Below, piece by piece: positions 21,752 to 31,560 of a stretch of 64,000 nucleotides of DNA (its first letter is position 1; each line of letters starts with the position of its first letter). Position numbers and translations under genes: made by a program. Below the pieces are notes generated by a model. The model saw nothing but the letters and a program-made list of their open reading frames with translations, did not search any database and had not been told where the DNA came from. Origin of the DNA: Cladorrhinum sp. PSN259 (taxonomy: Eukaryota > Ascomycota > Sordariomycetes > Sordariales > Podosporaceae); assembly GCA_033725935.1 (NCBI GenBank), contig MU867104.1, positions 124,001 through 188,000 on the forward strand, given 5' to 3'.

Positions 21752-23387
21752 ATGGATGTCGACAGTCCCATGGGTATGGCCCCAATGCAGGGCTCGGAGC
21801 GGACAGGCGCAACGTGAGTTTCTCGCCAGTGGCCGCTGACAATCATGGCTTTCCCCCCCCCCAAAGACTGAAAAAAACTGACAGTTTTTAAAAAGTATTC
21901 TTTGCTGCAACTGCGGCTCTCCTATCGATGGCACCTCTTCCGCCGGTGCCATGTGCTACGACTGCATCAAGCTTACCGTCGATATCTCGAAAGGAATCCC
22001 CCGCGAGGGCAATTTGCAATTCTGCAGGGACTGCGACCGATGGCTCATGCCACCCTCCAGCTGGGTGACCGCCGCCCCCGAGTCGAGAGAGCTTCTGTCA
22101 TTGTGCCTAAAGAGGTTACGAAACTTGTCCAAGGTCCGCATCATCGACGCGCGCTTCGTGTGGACAGAGCCCCATTCTCGAAGAATCAAGGTCAAAATCA
22201 CAATTCAAGACACCGTTGCGGATGGTGTCTTGATGCAGCAGAGCTTTGAGGTTGTTTATGTTGTCGGAACACAGCAGTGCAAGGATTGCGCAAAGTCATA
22301 TACGGCAAACGTCTGGCGGGCAACGGTGCAGGTTCGGCAAAAGGTGACGCACAAGAGGACGTTCCTCTTGCTTGAACAGCTCATCCTAAAGCACAACGCA
22401 CATAGAGACACCATCAACATCAAGGAAGAGAAGGGTGGTATCGATTTCTTCTTTGCGCACAGAAACCAAGCTCAGTCATTCCTTTCATTCCTCAAGTCGG
22501 TCGTACCAATCTTCATCAAAGAGTCGAGACATCTCATCTCACAAGATACGCACACGGGAGACAAGTCGTACAAGTTTTCCTACTCGGTCGAGCTCGTTCC
22601 CATCTGCAGAGACGATTTGGTGGCGCTTCCGCTGAAGCTGGCAAAGTCCATCGGCAGTATCTCGCCTCTGGTTATCTGCCACAGGATAGGCACATCTATC
22701 AACCTTCTCGACACCACCACTCTCGAAACGGCCGATGTCAGTTCCGACGTGTACTGGAGAGCACCATTCGCTCCCCTCGCTGGCACTCCCGAATTGGTTG
22801 AGTTTATCGTAATGGATATTGCACCCACCGGTGTTCGCAAGGGCAAGTGGGGTCTTTCCGAGATTCAGGTTGCTCGCGAGTCAGATCTCGGCGTCAACGA
22901 CAAGGTATACTTTACCAAAACACACCTGGGCAATTTGTTACATCCAGGCGATTCGGTATTGGGTTACATGATCACAGGCGCCAACTACAACTCTGGAAAT
23001 CTCGACGCCATTGAGGAGTCGCGTGCTTATGGCTCGACAATTCCGGACGTTGTGCTCGTCAAGAAGCACTACCCCAACCGCCGCAAGAACAGAAAGCGCA
23101 ACTGGAAGCTCAAGCGCATGACCAAGGATGAGGGCGAACTTTTGCCCAAGGCTGCGGATCAGGAACGCATGGACGCCGAGTACGAGGCATTCTTGCGGGA
23201 CGTTGAGGAGGACGAGGAGCTGCGGGCTGCTTTGGCGTTGTACAAGAGCTCCAAGAAGACGAAGCCGGATGTGGATGCCATGAGTATTGCCGAGACGGAG
23301 ATGACGGGCGTTGGGGAAGATGGGCCAAAGATCAATATGGACGAGTTGCTGGATGACTTTGACGAGCTTGGCATTCAGGACAATTAA
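21752..23387 (+). CDS. nmd3: 60S ribosomal subunit nuclear export adaptor NMD3
   Basis: Two exons (21752-21813 and 21896-23387) with an 82-bp intron give 517 residues, the normal size for NMD3. The N-terminal zinc-binding part shows successive CxxC pairs: CCNCGSP, MCYDC, FCRDCDRWL and QQCKDCAKSY. The middle contains the conserved RATVQVRQKVTHKRTFLLLE and HRNQAQSFLSFL segments. The C-terminus has a basic nuclear-import-like stretch (NRRKNRKRNWKLKRM) and an acidic, leucine-rich export-like end (MDELLDDFDELGI). NMD3 binds the pre-60S subunit joining face and recruits the Crm1 exportin. It is an essential housekeeping gene; nothing is unusual here. Confidence 0.97.
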
Positions 23388-24109
23388 AAGGCCAAAAGGA
23401 TATTTTGGGTTGGTGTTATCTAGTGTTTTGTTCTATGGGCATTTTTACTCTTTCATAGACTCTTTAGTCATGGGACAAGCTTTGTTATGAATTGAAAGGT
23501 TTATAATACCATGTTTGTTTTCACCGATATGACGACACATCTTTTTCAGTGGTTCTCTGCCAAGCATGGACCGTTTGCGGGGCGTTGAAGCTTACCAAGA
23601 AGTCCACTGGGGGGATGGACGGTTCTTTTGCTTTGGAAACCAAGACAGTATCGAAATCGGAACTGATATCTAGCAAGTAAAGATATGCTTGGTGATTAAG
23701 ATATTATTTATAACAGTGTTGCTATCATCCTCGTAGCTCCAGTCCGAATGTGAACGGCATTTGACATCACTGAGGTACTTGTCTCTGTCTGCAGGGATGA
23801 ATCCCTGTCGTCAGACCTATTCATCACAGCGCCGAGGGCGGGGAGCTGCCCAGTTGGGGTTGGTTGGAGGCGCGGGGCAGAGGGGCAGAGGGGCAGAGGG
23901 GCAGACAGAGGGGCAAACAACAGCTAAGCTGCAAAGAAAGGGATGACGGCACCTCGCTCGTGGTGCTCCTTCCAACATGTACATGTGCCACCACCAGTTC
24001 GTCTTGGAGCCTGGATGAACCCTTCCAGTTTCTACTCGCTTTAATAACCATATTTCACCGTCTCTCGAGTACACAATAATTCCCGTCAGCGCATCACCCA
24101 TCAGCGACC
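23388..24109. other. intergenic, 0.7 kb, with a GGGGCAGA microrepeat
   Basis: This region lies between NMD3 and the aldehyde dehydrogenase gene. Around 23873-23919 the 8-bp unit ggggcaga is repeated about five times with small changes. No gene was recognised. Confidence 0.6.
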
Positions 24110-25635
24110 ATGTCTGTCGAGGTCATCACCACAATTTCCCCCACTACGGGCGAGCCAATCCTCACCCGCAACGGCATCTCAGAAGAGGAGCTCACGGAGA
24201 TTCCCGAGATCGCAACCAAAGCCTTCAACTCGTGGCGCGCAACTCCTCTCGCAGACCGTCAGATCATCATCAAGAAGGCGCTCAAGGTTCTCAGTGACAA
24301 GCAGGATGAGTTGGGCAAGGAGCTTAGTGTCCAGATGGGCCGTCCCATCGCATACACAGCAAAGGAGGTCGCCACCGCCGTCAAGAGATCCGAGTATCTC
24401 CTAAAGATTAGCGACGAAGCCCTCCAGGACACGCCAGGCGAGGCGGAGAAGGGGTTCAAGAGGTTTATCCGCAAGGTCCCCGTTGGCCCCGTGCTTATCA
24501 TCTTTGCTTGGAACGTAAGTGCATATTCGTAATATACCGGGCACGTACTAATCTTCTCCCGATCTATCAACAGTACCCATATCTAATTCTCGTCAATGCT
24601 TTGATCCCCGCCCTGCTCGCCGGTAACTCGGTCATTCTCAAGCCATCTCCCCAGACGCCGACGGTCGTCGAGCAGGTGGCCAATGCTTTCAGCGAGGCGG
24701 GTCTGCCCGACGGAGTGATCCAGTATTTCCACTCGGGTTCTCCCTCCATGATCGAGACGATTGTCAGAAACCCAAAGATTGCGTTGGTCTGCTTTACTGG
24801 ATCGGTCGCAGGTGGTCTCGCCGTTCAGGGTGCAGCATCGGACCGCATCGTGAATGTTGGCTTGGAGCTTGGAGGAAAGGACCCAGCATATGTTCGTGGA
24901 GATGTCGATATTGCATGGGCGGCCGAGGAAATTGTGGATGGTGCCGTCTTCAACTCGGGACAAAGCTGCTGCTCGATTGAGCGCGTATACGTGGACGAAA
25001 AGATCCACGACGAGTTTGTGTTAGCCATTCAGAATGTGCTCGAGGGCTACAAGCTCGGAGATCCTTTGGACAAAGAAACGCAACTCGGCCCCGTCGTCTC
25101 GGCGCGCTCAAAGGAGACCATCGAGGCGCACATTCAAGATGCACTTGACAAGGGTGCTGTGAACCTGACTCCCGAGAACCAGACGTTCAGCAACCCGCCC
25201 GCGAAAGGAAACTTTGTTTCCCCGGCTCTCCTCGTCAACGTCAATCACAGCATGAAGGTGATGAAGGATGAGACATTTGGGCCGGTGATTCCCGTCATGA
25301 AGGTAACGAGTGATGAGGAGGCGGTAGAGTTGATGAATGACAGCGAGTTCGGTCTCACGGCCAGCATTTGGTCAAAAGATGCGGACAAGGCATACGAGCT
25401 ATGCGAAAAGGTTGAAGCAGGGACGGTATTTGTCAATCGATGTGATTTCCCAAGCCCGGTGAGTAATGCTCATATAAGAAAGTGCCCAAGTCCGAATGCC
25501 ACTGACAGAGACATGATGCAGGACCTGGCGTGGACTGGATGGAAGAACTCCGGGAAGGGGCAGACGCTCAGCAGATATGGGTTTGACCAATTTGTCAAGT
25601 TGAAGAGCTATCACTTGAAGGATTACCCTAAATAG
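24110..25635 (+). CDS. aldehyde dehydrogenase family protein
   Basis: Three exons (24110-24514, 24574-25458, 25522-25635) with 59- and 63-bp introns give 467 residues, within the normal ALDH range. Conserved elements appear in order: the cofactor-binding segment ending FAWN then YPYLILVNALIPALLAGN, VILKPSPQTP, the turn CFTGSVAGG, the general base in VGLELGGKDP (Glu about 233), and the nucleophile in NSGQSCCSIERVYV (Cys about 267). The Glu-Cys spacing of 34 is usual for the superfamily. The late motif ETFGPVIPVMKV is also present. It oxidises an aldehyde to an acid using NAD(P)+; the substrate cannot be read from sequence. No targeting signal is seen, so it is likely cytosolic. Confidence 0.95.
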
Positions 25636-26578
25636 CGGACTGGGGCCCTTGATCGGCAGCCTCCAACCGCAGGGAGGCATTCGCTGAGGCGCCTTCTTCA
25701 ACGCGCTCATCGCAGATTTGGAGTCAGTTAGTGTTTCCAGCCTTCAGCAGAGACGAGTTCCAATTCCAATGTTTGAGAAATTAAAAGCCGCTTGATATTG
25801 TCTCTCCGAAAAAGCTGACTGCGCACATTCCAACAGTCTGGAAAGGAGGTGCGGAAGCGGCAGGGGGCGTGTCGCTTGACATCCCTTTCACATTCCAATC
25901 CTGTCTTGGAAGCCCTGAGAAGCAGCTTTCCGCGAACCTCCTGGCTTCGGCCGACAGGAACACGTTCCAGTAGTTTGGAACAGTCAACCGGAAGCGGGCG
26001 GTATATCTTCTTTGACATTTCCCGCCCTTCCCCTCGGCTGTCATCCTTTGTGAGAAACCCAGCACGTCGGGTTTGTCACCACCAAAACCTGCTCTCATAA
26101 AGAAAACGAGGAGGCAAACTAATTCTGATGTGCTCGGAGCCCTCGTAACACTCTTTTGTTTGCGTCTTTGTTCGTCTATTCCGTCCGCTCTTTTTGCAAG
26201 CCACTCGCTGGCTATTCCACTCGTTATCTTGCAACCCGCCAGCTTGGGTTTGAGAAATCATCCCCGTCCCGTCGCCACAGTTCACTTTTAGAAACTTTTT
26301 CTTCTCTATTCATTTGTTTCCGTTTTCGTCATAGATCATACCACCCCGTCGGGACACTCACTTCAGACTCGGTCACTCACACAAACACACACACACACAC
26401 CCACACCACCCACACACGCTCACTTCTTTAATAGTCTTTTATTCGTCTTCTTCCGTTTAATTCTTGTTTTTTAGTATTTTGTTCTTTTGCTTCAACTTTC
26501 TCAACATTTTCGATCTTCATCGTTTTTGTCTTGCCTATCCTTTTTTCCAGCATCTAATAATCACTACAGAGAGTCAAG
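25636..26578. promoter_or_regulatory. upstream region and pyrimidine-rich leader of the CRIB gene
   Basis: The last 450 bp before the start codon at 26579 are strongly T/C rich on the plus strand and include a CA dinucleotide run at about 26385-26416. Such leaders are common before regulated fungal genes. No other element was recognised. Confidence 0.5.
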
Positions 26579-27506
26579 ATGGTCTTCATCTGCTCAGAAG
26601 TTAAAAAGATTTACTCTTCTCTTCAGGGGATGCTTAATTATAGGAGGAGGAAGGATGCCAAGTCCAGCAGGATTCAGATTGTGAGTTTTTTTTTGTTTTT
26701 TTTTGTCCACACAACTTTTGATTCAGACCAAAGACAACTAATTTTTTGCTCGCGTTGTCATCACCATGCAGTCTGAACCGTTCAACTTTGAACACAGAAC
26801 AGTAAATTTACCTGGTCTCACGGCGGAAGAGTAAGTTTTTTGTTTCCTTATTATATATCTGTTCCTCATCCGTGCGAGTATTCTTGGACTAATTTAACAT
26901 TGTAATACTTGTAGAATTCTTGTGCTTCGAGAAAAAGCAGCAGCAACTCGTCTCGGCATCCACCTCGACGAATCATTAACCCTCTCTGAAGGAACATCAT
27001 CATCATCATCATCTTCTGGTAACGGCGCGACGTTGATACCGCACTCAAATTCGGTTGTATCGTGCTCCCGGCATCACTGCCACCACCACCACCACCAGCA
27101 ACCACCGCCATCGGTTTCTGTACCGGTCCACTATCACCACCACCACCACCACCACCACAACCACCACCAGCAGCCGGGCACGACGCCCAGGACGTGCTCT
27201 TCACAATCCTCACTCAGATCGGGCATGTCCGTGTCCCGCTCCGGATCGATGGCCAGGATTTTTACGCCTAATAATGCTGTGCAACAAAATGAACGGGCGG
27301 GACAGAGTCAGGGAAACTTTTCGGTCTTGTTGTTGGATGATTTGGAGGTTTTTTCTGAGTCTGCTGGGGGAGGAGGAGGAGGAGGAGCAGGAGGGGATAA
27401 TACGAGAAGAGGGAGTAAAAATGAGGAAAAAGAAAAGGAAAAGGACAAGGGAATGTCGCTGCCACCGCTCGAGTTGCCTGTTCTTAGGTTTGATCACGAC
27501 GACGAC

Positions 27507-27538
<32 letters not shown>

Positions 27539-27695
27539 GGGTTTGGGTGGTATCGATAATATGGATATGGGTATGGGTATGGGTATGGGTGTGGATATGT
27601 TTTTTGAGCTGGCGAGTCCGGTTAGTCCGCTGAGTCCCAGTTTGGCGCAGAGGGGGGGAAGTCCTGTGAGTGGGAGGGGTGGGAAGAGGAGGTGA
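26579..27695 (+). CDS. small CRIB-motif protein with poly-His and poly-Asp runs
   Basis: Three exons (26579-26680, 26772-26830, 26915-27695) give 313 residues; introns of 91 and 84 bp have GT-AG ends. The second exon completes a CRIB-like element: a basic stretch (NYRRRKDAKSSRIQ) followed by ISEPFNFEHRTV, which matches the ISxPxxFxH half of the Cdc42/Rac-binding motif but lacks the usual closing HVG. A conserved-looking helix follows (LTAEEILVLREKAAATRLG). The rest is low complexity: two His runs (residues about 105-135), a 13-Asp run, Gly/Glu runs and an MGMGMG stretch. It likely binds a Rho-family GTPase at sites of polar growth; this is inference from the motif. The small size and homopolymers make regulation by GTPase binding alone plausible. 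Confidence 0.75.
27080..27171 (+). repeat. CAC trinucleotide runs coding for histidine
   Basis: Two blocks of CAC/CAT codons lie within the CRIB gene and encode runs of five and eight histidines. They are nearly pure in the third base, as expected for recent slippage, and are likely to vary in length between strains. Confidence 0.85.
27498..27536 (+). repeat. GAY trinucleotide run coding for 13 aspartates
   Basis: Thirteen consecutive GAC/GAT codons lie within the CRIB gene. A short hexanucleotide array (atgggt, 27566-27589) follows and encodes the MGMGMG stretch. Confidence 0.85.
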
Positions 27696-28078
27696 TAAAT
27701 ACTGATGACCAAAAAAAATGGTGGGGAAAGGGGAGGGAAAGTTGGCTGAGGGGGGGTTGGCACCGGTTGGTTGGCGACCTTTCTGCGTCTTTAATGTCTT
27801 GTTAAACTTTGGAGGATTTGGATTGGGAAAAAATAAATTGGATTAATAGATATTGGATTTTAGTGGAGGGATATATCATTGGCATAGCATTTGGTTGAGG
27901 GTCAACGAAAAAGAAAGGGTAATGGAGAAAGAGGAAAAAGTGCTGGCACTTGAGAAGAAGAAGAAATCAGAGGATAGCAGATTGTCCCCATCAATAATAA
28001 TAACAATAACCAGAAAAAGAAGGTAAACCTTCTCTAACACTGATTGATAAACTCCTCGTCTGTGACTGTGAACGTAAA
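27696..28078. other. convergent 3' region
   Basis: This 0.38-kb stretch lies between the ends of the converging CRIB and ERG8 genes. It is A/G-rich on the plus strand, with no gene. Confidence 0.6.
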
Positions 28079-29491
28079 TTACCACCTGAACCCGTCCAAC
28101 TCCTCAACCCTCACACCCTCCGTCTCACCCAACACACCCAGCAACTTGGCCTTCACCCCTTCTTTCTCACTCCACCCCTTCAAAAACTCCTCAACCCTCT
28201 TGACGGTAGCACCGTCCTCTTCGTCCCTAACCAGAATAGCAGCAGCATCATACCCGCCCGCGCCGGGAACCACGCTCCCCACTACACCTTCAACCCCCTC
28301 GAGCGCATCCAGCATCTTTGTCTGGCTCTCAGGCTCGATCGGCGTTCCGCTGAGATCGCCAATCTTCTTCATCAGCTCCCTGACAGGCCTCATCGCCCTT
28401 CGTATACCCTCCTCCACATCTTCCTCGCTCTTCAGAGCGGACGCTAACCTCTCGACGCAACTTTGGAGGTCGCCAAACAGCTTATCCGATTCTTCTTTGT
28501 TGGATTCCTTCCAGCTGTTGACGCTCTTGACCATGCTGACCGTCGCGGTACCGCCCGTCACGTCCACCATCCGGATCGCATACCCCCTCGGCAGAGCAGT
28601 CGACTCTTTATCCGTCTTGTGGTCCCATTCCGCGTGGACCGTCTCGACGACGGCCTGAGCGAAACCGGGAGACCCGGGCGGGGACGGGATGGATTTGAGT
28701 ATGGAAGGGCTGAACCGCCTGTAGATGCAGGAGCCGTACACGGCCGAGGCGACGTCGAACCCGGAGCCGATCTTTCCCTGGGCCGCGCAGTGGGCTGACT
28801 GCGCGAGGTTGTGGAGCACCAGACGGTCCTGACTTTTACTGAGAGAAAAGAGGGAAGAAGGGAGGTAGTGGGAGAGGATGGAGCCGGTCAGGGAGGTGAC
28901 GAGGGCGGCGGAGGAGCCGAGGCCTGTCTTGTTGGCTGCCGATATTGTGCTGCCGAGGTGCTTGAAGCGGGATGAAGAGTTGGTTTCGGAAGAAGACTGG
29001 GTTGAAGAGGAGGAAGAGTAATAGTCGTTGTCAGCGACGATGGAGAAGCGGGCGGGCTTGATTTGTATTTCGGGAAACCGCTGGGTGATGTATGAGAGGA
29101 CGTAGCTGAGGGTTGTTTCTACAAAGTGGTTCCTGCTTGGCTGAGGGGTTGTTGTTGAGGAGTCCGGGGACGAAACTGGGGTGACTTTGACGCCGCCGTT
29201 GTCTGGGACGGATTCGTAGTTGTAGAGCCAGGAGTCAATGTCGAACTGGGGGCTGTCGACTAGGATCTGGTGTGAGTTGGAGTCCAAAACATCTTGGGCG
29301 ACGACGTGGATGCGAGCACTGAGGCCAAAGACGAGCCCGGTGTAGTTGGGGTCGAGGACGATGTACCCGCCAGCTAGCAGGACCTTGCCCGGGGCTGACA
29401 CGATGTGCGTGATTTTGTCCTTGTTGATCTTGTCCGTCATGTTTACTTTATTACTGATTATATCATGGGTGAGGTTCAATTCAAGCTTCAT
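28079..29491 (-). CDS. erg8: phosphomevalonate kinase
   Basis: A single exon encodes 470 residues from the ATG at 29491; a second in-frame ATG at 29440 (MTDKINKDK) may be the true start, because the domain begins right after it. The GHMP-kinase order is clear: N-terminal APGKVLLAGGYIVLDP, the phosphate-binding loop NKTGLGSSAALV (residues about 188-199), IGSGFDVASAVYGS, and the C-terminal motif VVPGAGGYDAAAILV. The enzyme phosphorylates mevalonate-5-phosphate to the diphosphate in the mevalonate route to ergosterol and other isoprenoids. A Ser-rich insert lies near residues 158-175. The length fits the family (about 450-480). It is expected to be cytosolic and essential. Confidence 0.96.
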   Translation of the reverse strand: MKLELNLTHDIISNKVNMTDKINKDKITHIVSAPGKVLLAGGYIVLDPNYTGLVFGLSARIHVVAQDVLDSNSHQILVDSPQFDIDSWLYNYESVPDNGGVKVTPVSSPDSSTTTPQPSRNHFVETTLSYVLSYITQRFPEIQIKPARFSIVADNDYYSSSSSTQSSSETNSSSRFKHLGSTISAANKTGLGSSAALVTSLTGSILSHYLPSSLFSLSKSQDRLVLHNLAQSAHCAAQGKIGSGFDVASAVYGSCIYRRFSPSILKSIPSPPGSPGFAQAVVETVHAEWDHKTDKESTALPRGYAIRMVDVTGGTATVSMVKSVNSWKESNKEESDKLFGDLQSCVERLASALKSEEDVEEGIRRAMRPVRELMKKIGDLSGTPIEPESQTKMLDALEGVEGVVGSVVPGAGGYDAAAILVRDEEDGATVKRVEEFLKGWSEKEGVKAKLLGVLGETEGVRVEELDGFRW

Positions 29492-31560
29492 CAAACGTTG
29501 TTGGGCATTCAGGGGGGTGGTAGCTTAATTTCACTAAAGGTGGGGTGCTTGGCATTCTTCAATGGATTCAAGGGTTAGGTGAAATGGAAGATGCGGGGAA
29601 TTTTCCTTTTACTTCTTTCTTCTTTTTTTTTTTTTTTTTTTTTTTTTTTGGAGACAAGCTGCAATGACTTTTGAACCCTGAAGGGATCAACATTGAATCT
29701 GGCACACTCTTGCTCCTCGGGGTGTGCACGTGTGCAGTAATTGCCTCTGGTGCACTCTGGAAGCACACACATCCGTGGCCACCACTCTCCACACCGCCAA
29801 AAAGAATTCTAAGATTGACAAGAAAAGCTTCAGATGGATGTTGGAGAATTCGCAAATATAAAGACCATGTTCCCTAAACAATAAGGATTATAAAAAAAGA
29901 TGAGGCGGCCGGTGCTTTGGTCATAACTCCGCATCCTCTCGGCCGCCGAAGTATCCTCGGTGATACGGTAATTACAGGCTAAGGGGCCGGGATCTCGGTC
30001 AGTCGGAGGCCCGTGGCAGTGACGAATGAACAAAAGTGATTGCCTGAAACAGGAAAACAATCTTATCAATCAATCAACTGTTGGCAATGCAACATGCGGC
30101 AGAAAGGCACGGCGCTGGGACTCGTAACGACAAATTATCGTCGATCTGACGCATGTGACCCTTCGTTTTTTTCCTGATGCCTCGTTTTATCATCTTGAAT
30201 CAGCCACACAGTCTTTTCGAGGGCCTCATCATAGCCATGTGGCGATGCAAGTCGCAAGAACACTTTTTCTCCCCGATGCATCAAGATTCTGGCTGCAAAA
30301 CTAAAATTTCGAGAAATGTCTCATTCCAAATGCCAAAAGGTATCAACGGCGTGAAAAATCGACATTGACAAGCATATATCCCTGCTTTGTGGAGTATCAA
30401 AAGTTCAGCTTGGCTGTCGGTGTTTTGTAGAGTTGCGAGGTCCGAAGACTCAGAGATGTTAGTGTATGAGATACAGAAAAAGGTTTTTTGTCGGTTTTTT
30501 CTGCAGGGAAGAGACTTTGCAAAAAGTCGGCTTTTTAGCATGTGGCAATTTGGCAACAAAGTTCCCTCCAAACCAATCACAGCAGCCAATGCCACCCCAC
30601 AGGATCTCGTCAGTTCCCTGTGCCCGGGAAGTCTTCGTTTGTCAAGCCAAACGGCAACATCCCTGGCCAACCCGCGTGCCCGCGTCCGAATATTCCGTCA
30701 AGGGTGTCATAGGGATTGTTTTCGATGGCGGTGGAAGGAGATGCGTAAGAGAAGTGCCCGCGTAAGCTCTGTATCGAGGCTGTCCCTTCACATATCAATG
30801 TCGGGATATGTGTTCTTTTTCCTTTTTCCGCCGCTGGTGAGGCAAGCAGCTGCGTACGTATGTTCCATCCAAATACGTCAGAAAAGGTCCAGGTTCAGGC
30901 CCGGGAGGATGCACGCCTCAGGCTTCCAGGTTTCCTTAATTTCAAAAGCCTATGTGGTCATGGGTTCGTATAACAAGCATAATCTCCTTGTTTTTCCATC
31001 AAGAACAAAAAAAGGATCGACCTGCAGGAGGTTGACATTGATCTGAGTTTCCCAGCCGTGTCTGACAAAACAAGCGGTTCCGAATCCACCCGGCATACAG
31101 TACCTGCCTCGACGATCTCTTTCCCCCAAGGTGATCCACCCCATCTGAGCGAGAAAAATCGCAACCGGGCCCGTTTTTAGCGGCCTCCTCCAAGCCCGCA
31201 TCCCCCACATCAGGACCTCTGCGAAGGGACGCCAGCCTGCGCGCTACACACACACTGCCGATGTGCAAGATTACATTTTGGAATATTTGAAGTCATTCCT
31301 TTCCTGCGCACCTCCTCCTCCTCCCTCTCTAGAACTTTTTATTCCCGCCACCCAAATAACCTTACCATTTTTTCCAAGGTATAGCGCGTTTATTTGACGA
31401 CTTCACTGTCGTCAAATGAACCTGCAATTGCGCATATCAATTTCTTTCCCTGTAAGATATATTTCTCGTATTATAAGCCGCAAGAACAGTAGATGAAGGT
31501 GAATTGCTAACAAGTGGCACTCTCCATTCACAGAACCTCCTTCCCCATGGTGCTTTCTAA
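29492..31560. promoter_or_regulatory. divergent upstream region, ERG8 / PPR gene
   Basis: This 2.07-kb region lies between two start codons facing away from each other. It contains a long T run (about 29623-29649) close to the ERG8 start and a perfect 10-bp dyad near 31.4 kb. Short frames here lack domains. No gene is supported. Confidence 0.55.
31392..31417. promoter_or_regulatory. perfect 10-bp dyad ATTTGACGAC / GTCGTCAAAT
   Basis: Two 10-bp arms with a 6-bp centre (ttcact) lie 144 bp before the PPR gene start. Each arm contains TGACG, the half-site of bZIP/ATF-type regulators. It could be an operator or a leader hairpin. Confidence 0.4.
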
